Positions 17,921-26,459 of a stretch of DNA of 64,000 bases are shown one piece after another. Positions within the stretch are counted from its first letter, which is position 1; each line of letters starts with the position of its first letter. Both the position numbers and the translations under genes were made by a program. A model generated the notes under the pieces. The model did not search any database. It saw nothing but the letters and a program-made list of their open reading frames with translations, and was not told where the DNA came from. The DNA is from JBFWVR01 sp050246635 (GTDB lineage Bacteria > Acidobacteriota > Vicinamibacteria > Vicinamibacterales > UBA2999). The stretch covers positions 62,001 through 126,000 of the forward strand of contig JBFWVR010000013.1 in the NCBI GenBank assembly GCA_050246635.1, in the 5' to 3' direction.

Positions 17921-18127
17921 ATGGCTAGCAACGGCACTATCAAGCGTCTCGTCCGCGACAAGGGTTTCGGCTTCGTGGCGGCCGGCGACGGCAACGAGTA
18001 CTTCTTCCACCAGTCCGCCTGCAACGGCGTGCGGTTCGACGACCTGCACGAAGGCCAGAGCGTGACCTTCGAGACCGGCCAGGGCCCGAAGGGTCCGCGC
18101 GCCGAGAACGTCCGCCTCGCCGAGTAG
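17921..18127 (+). CDS. Cold-shock domain protein (CspA family)
   Basis: 68-aa nucleic-acid chaperone. The single five-stranded OB fold shows RNP1 KGFGFV and RNP2-like YFFHQSA, and ends TGQGPKGPRAENVRLAE. The start is ATG 17921 with AAGAGA upstream; the frame is open further back but the extension is not Csp-like. An ATG at 17891 would add ten residues (MADPIEKRID). The long leader from 17700 to 17920 is in keeping with cold-shock mRNAs, whose 5' UTRs often regulate translation (family knowledge). Confidence 0.93.
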   Translation: MASNGTIKRLVRDKGFGFVAAGDGNEYFFHQSACNGVRFDDLHEGQSVTFETGQGPKGPRAENVRLAE

Positions 18128-18264
18128 GCACCTGCGCTGAGCCCGGAGGCGTGCCAGGTCACCTGCGTGCAGGGGCCCGGCGCGCCGATGGCGCCTCCTC
18201 CCATCCCTTCGGCAACAGCCGGCGGCCGGGCCCCCCGGCCGCACGATTGGGATACCCTCGTCTG

Positions 18265-19827
18265 ATGTCCAGTCCTTCCGGTCCGGACGCGCCCGCGACG
18301 GCGTCGTTCCCCGCGCGGCTGCGCGAGGTGGCCGACCTGCTCGAGGCCATTGCCGGTGATCGCTCCCTGCTGGCCGACGTGCCGGAGGCGGAGCGCATCC
18401 GCCTGCTCAAGGCCGCCGGGGCCATCTCGCGTCCCGACGCGGGCATGCGGGCCCAGCTCGTCAAGGCGGTGAAGAAGCGCCGCAAGGACGCCCGCGACGC
18501 CGCGGCGGAAGCCGCGCGTGCCAACACCGGCATCCGCGAGCTGCGACGCAAGCCCGTCTTCACCACGCCCAACGTCTTCGCGCCAGACGGCTTCGCTCCC
18601 GACGACCTCGCGCCCGGCGCCGAGGAGCGCCACGCGCCCGAGCCGCAGCACTGCTACATCTGCAAGCAGCACTACACGGCCATCCACCACTTTTACGACC
18701 AGCTCTGTCCCTCGTGCGCGGCGCTCAACTTCCGCAAACGCGGCGAGCTCGCGGACCTGACGGGACGCGTGGCGCTGCTGACCGGCGGCCGCGTGAAGAT
18801 CGGCTACCAGGCGGGAATCAAGCTGCTCAGGTGCGGCGCCTCGCTCATCGTGACCACGCGGTTCCCCCGTGACGCCGCGATGCGCTACGCGAAGGAGCCG
18901 GACTTCGCGGAGTGGGGCCACCGGCTGGAGGTGTTCGGGCTCGACCTGCGCCACACCCCCAGCGTCGAGGCGTTCGCGGCCCACCTGATGGGCACGCGGG
19001 ATCGCCTGGACTTCATCGTGAACAACGCCTGCCAGACCGTGCGCCGGCCGCCGGAGTTCTACCGGCACATGATGGAGGCGGAAGGCGCGGCGCTCGGCGC
19101 GTTGCCCGAGGACGTGCGGCGAGTGCTGGGCGCCTACGAGGGCCTGCGGGGCGCGCACCTGCTGCCCGAAGGCCCGGCGACGTCCGGGGCGCTGGCGCGT
19201 GAGCTGGCGGCGGTCTCGGGCCTGACCCGGGCGGCGGAGCTCTCGCAGGTGCCGCTGCTGCCGGACGAGGCGGAGGCCCAGGGCGCGCTGTTCCCCGAAG
19301 GCCGCCTCGATCAGGACCTGCAGCAGGTGGACCTGCGCGACCGCAACTCGTGGCGGCTGCTGCTGGCCGAGGTCTCGACGGTTGAGCTGCTCGAGGTGCA
19401 GCTCGTCAACGCCGTCGCGCCGTTCGTCCTGAACGCCCGGCTCAAGCCCCTCATGCTGCGCGCGCCGGGACGCGACAAGCACATCGTCAACGTGTCGGCG
19501 GTCGAAGGGCAGTTCTATCGGCGCTTCAAGACGACGCGGCACCCGCACACGAACATGGCGAAGGCCGCGCTCAACATGATGACGCGCACGGCCGCCGCCG
19601 ACTACCACGCCGACGGCATCCACATGAACAGCGTGGACACGGGCTGGGTCACCGACGAGGATCCCGTCGCGATTGCCGCGCGCAAGACCGACGAGCACGG
19701 GTTCCACCCGCCGCTCGACATCGTGGACGGCGCCGCCCGCATCGTCGACCCGATCATCGACGGCATCAACACCGGCACCCACGTCTGGGGCCAGTTCCTC
19801 AAGGACTACCAGCCCGCGGACTGGTAG
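18265..19827 (+). CDS. SDR-fold oxidoreductase with Zn-ribbon-like insert
   Basis: About 520 aa, twice the usual SDR length. A helical N-terminal domain (1-120) is followed by CYICKQHY and CPSCAALNFRKRG, two CxxC pairs likely to hold zinc, then a Rossmann region beginning RVALLTGGRVKIGYQAG and NNACQT. The C-terminal part has VNVSAVEG and PHTNMAKAALNMMTRT. The active-site Lys is present, but the residue four before it is Thr where classical SDRs have Tyr (YxxxK). The substrate is unknown. Start ATG 18265 was chosen over the upstream in-frame GTG because the extra residues are low-complexity. Confidence 0.8.
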   Translation: MSSPSGPDAPATASFPARLREVADLLEAIAGDRSLLADVPEAERIRLLKAAGAISRPDAGMRAQLVKAVKKRRKDARDAAAEAARANTGIRELRRKPVFTTPNVFAPDGFAPDDLAPGAEERHAPEPQHCYICKQHYTAIHHFYDQLCPSCAALNFRKRGELADLTGRVALLTGGRVKIGYQAGIKLLRCGASLIVTTRFPRDAAMRYAKEPDFAEWGHRLEVFGLDLRHTPSVEAFAAHLMGTRDRLDFIVNNACQTVRRPPEFYRHMMEAEGAALGALPEDVRRVLGAYEGLRGAHLLPEGPATSGALARELAAVSGLTRAAELSQVPLLPDEAEAQGALFPEGRLDQDLQQVDLRDRNSWRLLLAEVSTVELLEVQLVNAVAPFVLNARLKPLMLRAPGRDKHIVNVSAVEGQFYRRFKTTRHPHTNMAKAALNMMTRTAAADYHADGIHMNSVDTGWVTDEDPVAIAARKTDEHGFHPPLDIVDGAARIVDPIIDGINTGTHVWGQFLKDYQPADW

Positions 19828-19836
19828 TCCCGCCCG

Positions 19837-20070
19837 TCAGCGCTTCTTGCGCTTCGCGGCCTTCTTCCCGCCGACCGGCAGGGAGGGCATCTCGAGATCG
19901 GCGATCGCCTGCTGCGCCTTCGTGATGATCTCGTTGAGCTCCGCGATGGCCTTCGTGCGCCGCGCATTGAGCTTGTCGACCTTCGCCGCCGCCGATCCCA
20001 GCGCCGAGCCGAGCTGCTCCGCGACGTCGCCGGCCTTGCCGCCCTTCTTCTTCTTTTTCTTTCCGAACAT
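19837..20070 (-). CDS. Small Lys-rich helical protein
   Basis: 77 aa, very basic at both ends (MFGKKKKKKGGKAG and GGKKAAKRKKR) with a central amphipathic helix LNARRTKAIAELNEIITKAQQAIADLE likely to form a coiled coil. A strong ribosome site (GGAAGGAGG, 5 bases before ATG) supports it as real. The composition suggests a nucleic-acid- or membrane-associated accessory protein, but I do not recognise a family. It is convergent with the SDR gene (9 bp gap). Confidence 0.7.
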   Translation of the reverse strand: MFGKKKKKKGGKAGDVAEQLGSALGSAAAKVDKLNARRTKAIAELNEIITKAQQAIADLEMPSLPVGGKKAAKRKKR

Positions 20071-20133
20071 ACGTACCTCCTTCCTCGAATCTTACAGGAA
20101 GCATGTATCTCCCACGGAGGAATCAGGAATGCA

Positions 20134-20200
20134 GAAAACGGAATCAAGAAAGGAATTGTCGAATTCCGAATTCACGAATTCCTTTCCTGATTCCGTTTTC
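20134..20200. repeat. AT-rich 24-bp inverted repeat (hairpin)
   Basis: Arms 20134-20157 and 20177-20200 match in inverted orientation at 23 of 24 positions (GAAAACGGAATCAAGAAAGG and its complement), around a 19-base centre full of GAATTC. It is far AT-richer than the surrounding DNA and lies in the divergent gap between the Lys-rich protein and the peptidase. Confidence 0.85.
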
Positions 20201-20231
20201 TCGATTCTGAATTCGCCCCTGGCACACGGTG

Positions 20232-20237
20232 GCTATG
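20232..20237 (+). promoter_or_regulatory. TATGAT -10-like box before the peptidase gene
   Basis: Ends 10 bases before the GTG at 20248, again implying a leaderless or near-leaderless mRNA. Confidence 0.35.
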
Positions 20238-20247
20238 ATCGAAGGGC

Positions 20248-21186
20248 GTGCAGGTGTTCCGTTACATGACAAGCCTTGCGGGTGTGGTGGCCCTGCTGCT
20301 GACGGTGGCCGGCGGGGCGGGGCGTGTTGCGGCGCAGGCGCCGCGACCGCCGGAGCTGCACATCACGGCTCCCGACGAGCTGGCGGCCGATCGCGTCCGG
20401 GTGGAGGCCTACGATCCCGCGCGCCTGGCGGGTATCGTCTCGCTGGTGGGCCTGGACGATCCCGGTGGCCCGATCGAGGTCGTGCTCGCGCGCGAGACCT
20501 CGGAGGCGGCGCGGCAGGCCGGCCCTGACGTCGCGGCGTATGCCCTGGGCCGGGCCGGGCTCGTGGTCATCTTCCCGGCGCGCTCGCCGGTCTATCCGGA
20601 CGACTCCATCGACGATGTCCTGCGCCACGAGGTGGCGCATGTCCTGATCGACCGCGCGGTCGGCAGCCGCCCGGTGCCACGCTGGTACCACGAGGGCCTC
20701 GCCATGGCCGCCGAACATGAGATTGGCATCGAGGACCGGACGCGCCTCGTGCTGGAGCTCGCGCTCAGCCGGCGTGTGGACCTCCCCGAGCTGAACCGGC
20801 TCTTCGAGAGCGACCGGCGGTCGCGGGCGCGGGCCTACACGCTGGCCGGAGCCTTCGTCCGCGACCTGCTCGCCCGGCACGGCCGGGCGCTGCCGGCCCG
20901 CCTGCACCACGCGATGTCGGCCGGCGCGCGCTTCGACGACGCCTTCCGCGAGGCCGCCGGCGTGCCGCTGCCGGTGGCGGCCGACACGTTCTGGCGGGAG
21001 CAGCGGCTGTGGACCACGTGGCTGCCGTTCCTGACGTCCACCACCGCGCTGTGGATGGTCGTGACGGTCCTGGCGCTCTGGGCCATCCGGCGGCGGCGGG
21101 CCCAGCGGGCCCGCCTGCGGGCGCTCTGGGACGAGGAGGCCGCGGAGGCTCTTGATCCTCCTGGGCCCGCGGACCGCGTACACTGA
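20248..21186 (+). CDS. Membrane-anchored gluzincin metallopeptidase (peptidase MA-like)
   Basis: 312 aa. The N-terminal signal peptide (SLAGVVALLLTVAGGAGRVAAQ) is followed by a periplasmic domain with the zinc motif HEVAH at residues 127-131 and the third-ligand Glu149 in WYHEGLA, the HExxH plus downstream Glu pattern of gluzincins in the MA-like group. A C-terminal membrane helix (LWMVVTVLALWAI) with a basic tail places the active site outside the cytoplasm. The start is GTG 20248. The substrate is unknown; it opens the membrane-protein region 20.2-28.1 kb. Confidence 0.82.
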   Translation: MQVFRYMTSLAGVVALLLTVAGGAGRVAAQAPRPPELHITAPDELAADRVRVEAYDPARLAGIVSLVGLDDPGGPIEVVLARETSEAARQAGPDVAAYALGRAGLVVIFPARSPVYPDDSIDDVLRHEVAHVLIDRAVGSRPVPRWYHEGLAMAAEHEIGIEDRTRLVLELALSRRVDLPELNRLFESDRRSRARAYTLAGAFVRDLLARHGRALPARLHHAMSAGARFDDAFREAAGVPLPVAADTFWREQRLWTTWLPFLTSTTALWMVVTVLALWAIRRRRAQRARLRALWDEEAAEALDPPGPADRVH

Positions 21187-21261
21187 GAGATGCCGGATAG
21201 CCCCCGGTCCGGCGGACGCCCGTTGACTTGCGCGTCCGCCTCCGCTTGAATCGAGGCAGTC

Positions 21262-21588
21262 ATGACGCTCAAGTCCTTCGGCGAACGCCTGGTCGCCTTC
21301 CTCGAACATCCCGGCACCGTGCTCTTCGTCGGCTTCGTCCTCGTGATGTCGGGTCTCGACGACCTGCTCGAGGAATGGACCGGGTCGGAGGGCCTCATCG
21401 ACATCGGCGTGCACCACGGCGTGATCCTCTACGGCCTGCACAAGGCGTTGCTGGCCATGGGGGACATGATCGAGGGTGGGCAGAAGGCCCTGGAGGGCCG
21501 CCGGCACCGGAAGAAGGCCGCCGAGGAAGCGGTCGCGCGGGCGGAGGTCGTGACGCCCCAGGCCGTGGCCGAAGCCGAGAAGGTGTGA
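21262..21588 (+). CDS. Unrecognised small membrane protein
   Basis: 108 aa with two hydrophobic segments (GTVLFVGFVLVMSGLDDLL and GVHHGVILYGLHKALLAMGDMI), then a charged helix RRHRKKAAEEAVARAEVVTP ending in the cytoplasm. No family recognised. It is convergent with the HMA-ABC exporter and lies next to several other small helical membrane proteins. Confidence 0.65.
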   Translation: MTLKSFGERLVAFLEHPGTVLFVGFVLVMSGLDDLLEEWTGSEGLIDIGVHHGVILYGLHKALLAMGDMIEGGQKALEGRRHRKKAAEEAVARAEVVTPQAVAEAEKV

Positions 21589-21604
21589 CGGGCGCCGGGC
21601 CCGC

Positions 21605-23710
21605 TCAGTGCGGGTCCGACTGCCCGTTGGTCCGGCGGGGACGGCGGCGTGGCGTCTCGCCGGTCTGCACGCGCCACATGCTCGCGTAGATCCCGTCGGC
21701 GGCGACCAGCTCGTCGTGCCGGCCCATTTCCTTCACCTGCCCCTCGTCCAGGACATAGATCAGGTCGGCCTGCCGGATGGTCGAGAGCCGGTGCGCGACG
21801 ATGACCGTGGTGCGCCCCGCCGTGACCTCGGCGAGCGAGCGCTGGACCGCGGCCTCGGTCTCGTAGTCGAGGGCGGAGGTGGCCTCGTCGAAGAGCAGGA
21901 TCGGGCGGTTGGCGAGCACGACGCGCGCGATGGCGAGGCGCTGGCGCTGGCCGGCCGAGAGCGTGAGCCCGCCGTAGCCCACCGTCGTGTCGTAGCCCTC
22001 GGGCAGCGCCGTGATGAACTCGTGCGCCTCGGCGATCTCGGCGGCCTCCTGGATTTCGGCCTCGGTGGCGTCGGGCCGCGCATAGGCGATGTTGTCGCGG
22101 ACCGAGCCCGCGAAGACGGCCAGCTCCTGCGAGACCATGGCGATCTGCCGCCGGAGGTCGCCCATCCGGAGATCCCGCACGTCCACGCCGTCGTACTTCA
22201 CGGCGCCGTCCTGCACGTCGTAGAAGCGGAGCAGCAGCTTCAGGACCGTGCTCTTGCCCGCGCCGCTCGACCCGACGATGCCGACGGTCTGCCCGGCGGG
22301 GAAGGTCAGGTTCATGCCGCGGAGCGCCAGGCGGTCGGGCTCGTACGCGAACCGCACGTCGTCGAAGACGATGGCGCGTGAGAGGCCGGTGAACGGGACG
22401 GCCTCGGGGCGGTTGACGATCGAGGGCCGCATGTCGAGCACCTCGAACACGCGCTCGATGGCGACGCTGGTGCGCTGGTACTGCTCCAGGCTCGCGCCGA
22501 AGTACCCGATGGCGGCCAGCATGCGCAGCTGCGTGGCGGCGAGCACGTTGTAGTTGCCGGCCGACAGCGTGCCCTTCTCGACCTGCAGCCCGCCCCAGAC
22601 GAGCGCGGCCATGAACTCCGAGCCGACGATCATGGTCAGCGCCGGGACGTAGGTGGAGGTGAGCTCGTTGGCGTCCCGCGTGGACGCCATCTGCTTCTCG
22701 CCGGCCTCGATGACGCGCAGGGCCTCGGTGTCCTGGGAGGCGAAGCCCGCGATGGTGGGCAGGCTCGAGAGGTTGCCGTGGATCAGGGCGCCGAGCTTCT
22801 CGTTGTCGTAGTACGAGCGGATGAGGCGTTCCTTGAGCGGCCCCAGGAGCTCCTTCGACGCGAGCGCGACCGGCGGGATGAGCAGCAGCTGCAGGACCGC
22901 GAACCCGGGCGACAGCGCGAGCACGGTGCCGGCCACGGCCAGGCTGTTGGCGGCAATCGTGATGATCGGGTCGCTGCCGTCCTTGATGAAGCTGTGGATC
23001 CGCGCGAGGTCTCCCTCGATGACGCCGATCCAGGCGCTGACGTCGCGCGACTCGAACTGGGCGAGGTCCAGCGTCTGGAGGTGTTGGTACAACTCGTTGC
23101 GCAGGTCGTTGCGCACCTGGTTGGCGAACTCGGCCGCGGAGCTGCGCTGGGTGTAGTCGAGCACCGCGTCGAGCGCCCAGATGCCGAGCCCGACGGCGCC
23201 GAGGCCGAAGAGCTGCGACTTGACCGTACGCAGGCCGATCGCGCGCAGCAGGCCCGACCCGCCGGTGGACACGATGTCGATGCCCGCGCCGATCAGGATG
23301 GGCGGCGACGAGTCGAGCAGGCGGTTCAGGAAGTTCGCGCCCACCATCGTCCACCCGAGCCGGCGGTGCTTGCGCGTGCGGTCCAGCAGCCGGGCCAGCG
23401 GGGCGTCCTTGCCGAAGGGCAGCGGCACGAGCGGCGGGTCGACGGGCCGCTCGACGGCGTCCTCGAGCGCCTGCAGCACCCAGTCCTCGGCCTGCTCGGG
23501 CGACACCTCCGGCGGGAACTCGAGCAGCACGTTGCCGGTGACGGGGTTGACGCTGACGGTGCGGACCCCGGGGCATGCGCGCAGGTGCTCCGCGACGCCG
23601 CGCGCCAGCATCGGGCGGTTCAGCAGGGGCGGGACGTGCCAGCGGATACGGCCGGGCAGGGTGGACAGCGCGTGCATCGGGACGAGGACGGACGGCAGAG
23701 TGACGCGCAC
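21605..23710 (-). CDS. ABC exporter (permease-ATPase) with N-terminal HMA-like domain
   Basis: 701 aa half-transporter. Residues about 15-85 (PGRIRWHVPPLL... PGVRTVSVNPVTGNVLLEF) resemble an HMA_2 domain but lack the metal-binding CxxC. A six-helix membrane domain (about 115-420) follows, then the ATPase with Walker A GSSGAGKST, signature LSAGQRQRLAIA and Walker B ILLFDEATSALD plus switch His in VAHRLST. HMA_2 domains normally sit on P-type ATPases, so their fusion to an ABC exporter is notable. The start is GTG 23710 (ATG at 23677 would also keep the HMA part). It lies 35 bp after a small DUF5132-like gene on the same strand and is likely co-transcribed. Confidence 0.88.
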   Translation of the reverse strand: MRVTLPSVLVPMHALSTLPGRIRWHVPPLLNRPMLARGVAEHLRACPGVRTVSVNPVTGNVLLEFPPEVSPEQAEDWVLQALEDAVERPVDPPLVPLPFGKDAPLARLLDRTRKHRRLGWTMVGANFLNRLLDSSPPILIGAGIDIVSTGGSGLLRAIGLRTVKSQLFGLGAVGLGIWALDAVLDYTQRSSAAEFANQVRNDLRNELYQHLQTLDLAQFESRDVSAWIGVIEGDLARIHSFIKDGSDPIITIAANSLAVAGTVLALSPGFAVLQLLLIPPVALASKELLGPLKERLIRSYYDNEKLGALIHGNLSSLPTIAGFASQDTEALRVIEAGEKQMASTRDANELTSTYVPALTMIVGSEFMAALVWGGLQVEKGTLSAGNYNVLAATQLRMLAAIGYFGASLEQYQRTSVAIERVFEVLDMRPSIVNRPEAVPFTGLSRAIVFDDVRFAYEPDRLALRGMNLTFPAGQTVGIVGSSGAGKSTVLKLLLRFYDVQDGAVKYDGVDVRDLRMGDLRRQIAMVSQELAVFAGSVRDNIAYARPDATEAEIQEAAEIAEAHEFITALPEGYDTTVGYGGLTLSAGQRQRLAIARVVLANRPILLFDEATSALDYETEAAVQRSLAEVTAGRTTVIVAHRLSTIRQADLIYVLDEGQVKEMGRHDELVAADGIYASMWRVQTGETPRRRPRRTNGQSDPH

Positions 23711-23745
23711 CCGGCGCCGGGGGCCGGGCGCAGGACGGCTGTGGC

Positions 23746-24009
23746 CTACGAGACCGCGAGCTCGGCGCGGAGCTGGGCGATCTCGCGCCGCAGCTCGGCG
23801 ATGGTGTTCCGGGTCGACCGGACGTCGTACATGGCGCGGGCGTCGGCGCGAATGCCGTTGACTTCCTCACGCGCGCTCTGCCACGCGCTCTTCGCGGAGT
23901 CGACGGCGGTGTACCCGTAGCTCACCGTGGTGACCGCGAGGGGCCGCGCGAAGACCTTCGCGAGCACGGTGGCGACGGCGCCGGCGAGGAACGATCCAAG
24001 GCTGAACAT
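23746..24009 (-). CDS. DUF5132-like small membrane protein
   Basis: 87 aa: an N-terminal hydrophobic stretch with small residues (LGSFLAGAVATVLAKVFARPLAV), then a long charged helix ending in a coiled coil (TRNTIAELRREIAQLRAELAVS). The same layout is seen at 24158 and 26001. The layout also recalls the mycobacterial PacL-type chaperones that accompany metal pumps, but the metal-binding tail is absent, so this is only an analogy. It sits directly upstream of the HMA-ABC exporter. Confidence 0.65.
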   Translation of the reverse strand: MFSLGSFLAGAVATVLAKVFARPLAVTTVSYGYTAVDSAKSAWQSAREEVNGIRADARAMYDVRSTRNTIAELRREIAQLRAELAVS

Positions 24010-24157
24010 GGCGTCACGCGCTCCCTGGGACGCGGCGGGGCGAGGCCGCGGCCGGCGCCAGTATAGAAGGACCGTTCGATGGGGGTCAACGAGGAGGCGC
24101 CGATTGACGGGGCCCGGACGAGCCTGTCATGATGGCGCGGATTTGTCGCTGTCCGAC

Positions 24158-24481
24158 ATGTTGATTCCGCTCATCGCCTTCTTCCTCGGTGTCTTCCTGG
24201 CGCCCGTGGTCCGGCCGCTCCTGCGCCCCCTGTTCGTCGAGCTGATTCGCGCCTCCATCGTGACGGCCGACGAAGTGCGCCGCATGTCGGCGCAGGTGCG
24301 CGAGAACGTGGAGGACGCGGCCGCGGAGGTCAACGCGGAGCGCGCCGCGCGCCAGGCGCCGCACCCGGGTGCCCCGGCCGGCGCGCCGCCCCCGCCACCG
24401 CCGGCGGCCGGCGCCGCCACGGCCCCCCCGCCGCCCGCTGCCGAATCCGGCGGCGCGCAGGCCCCCACGCCGCCGGCGTAG
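24158..24481 (+). CDS. DUF5132-like membrane protein with Pro/Ala-rich tail
   Basis: 107 aa: IPLIAFFLGVFLAPVVRPLLRPLF membrane segment, a charged helix VRRMSAQVRENVEDAAAEVNAER, then about 45 residues of Pro-Ala-Gly repeat. It is divergent from the 23746 gene. ATG 24158 is used because it places the membrane helix at the N-terminus. The tail is likely disordered and exposed. Function unknown. Confidence 0.65.
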   Translation: MLIPLIAFFLGVFLAPVVRPLLRPLFVELIRASIVTADEVRRMSAQVRENVEDAAAEVNAERAARQAPHPGAPAGAPPPPPPAAGAATAPPPPAAESGGAQAPTPPA

Positions 24482-24976
24482 GCCTCGCCGCTTCGCGGCT
24501 CGGTAGGACTTACCCTCGCTTCGCTCGGGTGCGCTGGGACTCGGCCTCGCTGGGGCCGCGCGTCGGGCCTCGCTGGGACTCGGCGCTCGCGCGCCTCGCT
24601 GGGACGCCGGCCGCTGCGCGGCCGTTGCTGGGACCCGGCCTCGCCGCTTCGCGGCTCGGTAGGACTTACCCTCGCTTCGCTCGGGTACGCTGGGACTCGG
24701 CCTCGCTGGGGCCACGCGTCGGCCTTCGCTGGGACTCGGCGCTCACGCGCCTCGCTGGGAGACCGCGCGGAGGATTGCGCGCAAACTTCAGTTCCGAGCG
24801 AGCCCGAAGGGCGAGTCCCAGCGCCGGCCGCCCAGCCGCCGGCGTCCCAGCGATGGCCGACGCGCAGCCCAGCGAGGCCGAGTCCCACCGAGCGCCGGAG
24901 GCGCGAGGCCTACCGCGCCGAGCCCCGCGAGGCGTGGCCCACCGAGGCGGCGCCCTTCGACTTCGCTCAGGGCAGG
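24482..24976. repeat. Mosaic repeat: 123-bp direct repeat plus inverted motif block
   Basis: A 123-bp unit at 24482-24604 recurs at 24638-24760 with about five differences. It is built of TCGCTGGGACTCGG-type motifs alternating with small palindromes (CCGCTTCGCGG, CGCTTCGCTCG). From about 24800 the same motif runs in the opposite orientation (GAGTCCCAGCG, CGTCCCAGCGA), ending in the 24-bp CCCTTCGACTTCGCTCAGGG unit at 24953-24976. A smaller version occurs at 5221-5320. It is not CRISPR-like: no regular spacers and palindrome-rich. No gene is supported in these 500 bp. Confidence 0.9.
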
Positions 24977-24989
24977 CAAGCGCCGAGGC

Positions 24990-25970
24990 CTACGGCTTCG
25001 GCGTCTGGTTCACCGCCGGAGCCGCCGGCGCCGCCGGCGCCACTGGCGGCGCGGCCTGCACGGGCTCCACCGGGGCGTCCGGCTCCAGCGGTGTGGCGGG
25101 CAGCAGCGGGGTGGTGTTCTCGGGCACCACGGGGGCGGCCCGCAGCAGCGACGGGTTCTCGATCCGGCGGCCGTGTTCGTCGATTTCCTGGGCCCGGATG
25201 ATGTTCGGGTACAGCGTCGGCCACTTCCACCAGCGGATACCCACCACCCACATCCGGTAGTAGCGGCCCTCCTGGATCTGGCTCTTGATCACCTGCGCGT
25301 TGATCTTGCCGAGCCACCAGGCGTCCTCGTTCATGAACTCGCGGGTCTGGTTGCGTTCGTTCAGGTCCACCGCGTGCACGAGGTACCGCACGATCTGCCC
25401 GTCGCTCTGGTAGTCGATCGCGTTGTCGTCGGTGACCTGCACGTCGTAGGGCCGGGGGATGAAGTAGAACCACGGCAGGACGATGAGCAGGGCCACCGTG
25501 ATGACGGCCAGGAGCTTCCGGCCGATGTGCCAGTGCCAGAACATCCGCCAGCCATAGCCGGCGCCCCGCCAGTGCCGGCGGAACGGGCCCACCGACTCCT
25601 CCCACGTCAGGGAGGCATGCACCCGCAGCAGGCGCAGCTCCCGGCGGGCCTTGTCACGGAGGGTGCCGGGGGGCGCGGTGCCGCGGCGTGGCGCGAGGCC
25701 CCCGGAGAGCCCGAGCAGGATGACCGCCACGAGCCGCAGCACGGCCCGCACGACCGCGATGGCGGCGGTGAAGGCGGCGAGCCAGAAGCTCAGGACGAGG
25801 AAGGCGAGAAAGACGACGAACGGGAGGAAGCGGAGGAACCGCCACAGGTCGATGGCGGCTCCCCTGAGGAACGCGATGATCCGCTCGGCGCGGACCGCGG
25901 CATCGTCGGCCGCCTGCGCGGCACCCCCCGCGTGGGTGCCGGGGGCGCGGCTGCTGGCGTCGACGGACAT
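24990..25970 (-). CDS. Membrane protein, possible DUF1523 family, copy 1
   Basis: 326 aa. Two hydrophobic hairpins near residues 45-95 (FLPFVVFLAFLVLSFWLAAF) and a third helix at about 150 (LAVITVALLIVLPWFYFIPRP) lead into an exported domain with VQVTDDNAIDYQSDG, RYLVHAVDLNERN, NEDAWWLGKIN and YYRMWVVGIRWW. A Pro/Ala-rich tail of about 45 residues follows. The exported core is nearly the same in the paralogue at 26460. The DUF1523 name is my best recollection of the family and not certain. It ends just after the mosaic repeat. Confidence 0.7.
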   Translation of the reverse strand: MSVDASSRAPGTHAGGAAQAADDAAVRAERIIAFLRGAAIDLWRFLRFLPFVVFLAFLVLSFWLAAFTAAIAVVRAVLRLVAVILLGLSGGLAPRRGTAPPGTLRDKARRELRLLRVHASLTWEESVGPFRRHWRGAGYGWRMFWHWHIGRKLLAVITVALLIVLPWFYFIPRPYDVQVTDDNAIDYQSDGQIVRYLVHAVDLNERNQTREFMNEDAWWLGKINAQVIKSQIQEGRYYRMWVVGIRWWKWPTLYPNIIRAQEIDEHGRRIENPSLLRAAPVVPENTTPLLPATPLEPDAPVEPVQAAPPVAPAAPAAPAVNQTPKP

Positions 25971-26000
25971 GCCCGGTATGGCCGCGCCTGCCGGGCGCGG

Positions 26001-26294
26001 CTAGGAGCTGCGCTTGCCGGCGACCTGCTGGCGCAGGGACGCGACTTCGGCCCGAAGCGTCTCGAGCTCGTTTTCCATGTTGGCGGACGTGTGCGCGGCC
26101 AGGGCCTCGTTCTTGACCGCCTGTGCCTCGCTCTTTGCCTTTGCCCAGGCGTCGGTCACGACATCCGAGACGTCGTAGCCGGCGCGGACCACACCGACGA
26201 GCAGCGGACGCGCGACGGCCGCGCCCACGACGGCGGCGGCGGCGCCGACGCCGAACGACCCCATGCTCAGTTTGCCAATGACGGGCAGGACCAT
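26001..26294 (-). CDS. DUF5132-like small membrane protein
   Basis: 97 aa: Gly/Ala-rich membrane segment (GSFGVGAAAAVVGAAVARPLLVGVV), then a charged helix and a terminal coiled coil (NMENELETLRAEVASLRQQV). Start ATG at 26294; a longer frame upstream encodes only Pro/Arg-rich text and was discarded. It lies between the two large paralogues, repeating the small-plus-large gene pairing seen at 23.7-26 kb. Confidence 0.7.
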   Translation of the reverse strand: MVLPVIGKLSMGSFGVGAAAAVVGAAVARPLLVGVVRAGYDVSDVVTDAWAKAKSEAQAVKNEALAAHTSANMENELETLRAEVASLRQQVAGKRSS

Positions 26295-26459
26295 AGCTGT
26301 TCTACCGCTTTCGAGTTGGGCGCCGGGCCTGTTGTCCCCCCGAAAGGCGCGGCGCCACGCGTGAGGCCCATGGGGGATGCCGCCGGGGAGCCGGCGGTCA
26401 GGACGTAGTATAGGCGGCGCCCTCGGGAGGGTCAACGCCGTCACGCCGAAGTTGCGCGG

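Noticed and set aside
21429..23870. Alternative 813-codon minus frame over the ABC exporter
   Set aside because: Arg/Pro/Ala low-complexity; the overlapping frame carries Walker A, signature and Walker B.
23746..24009. PacL-type metallochaperone
   Set aside because: Layout is similar but the C-terminal metal-binding acidic/His motif is absent.
24482..24976. CRISPR array
   Set aside because: Units are long, palindrome-rich and diverged, with no constant repeat/unique spacer alternation and no cas genes in the window.
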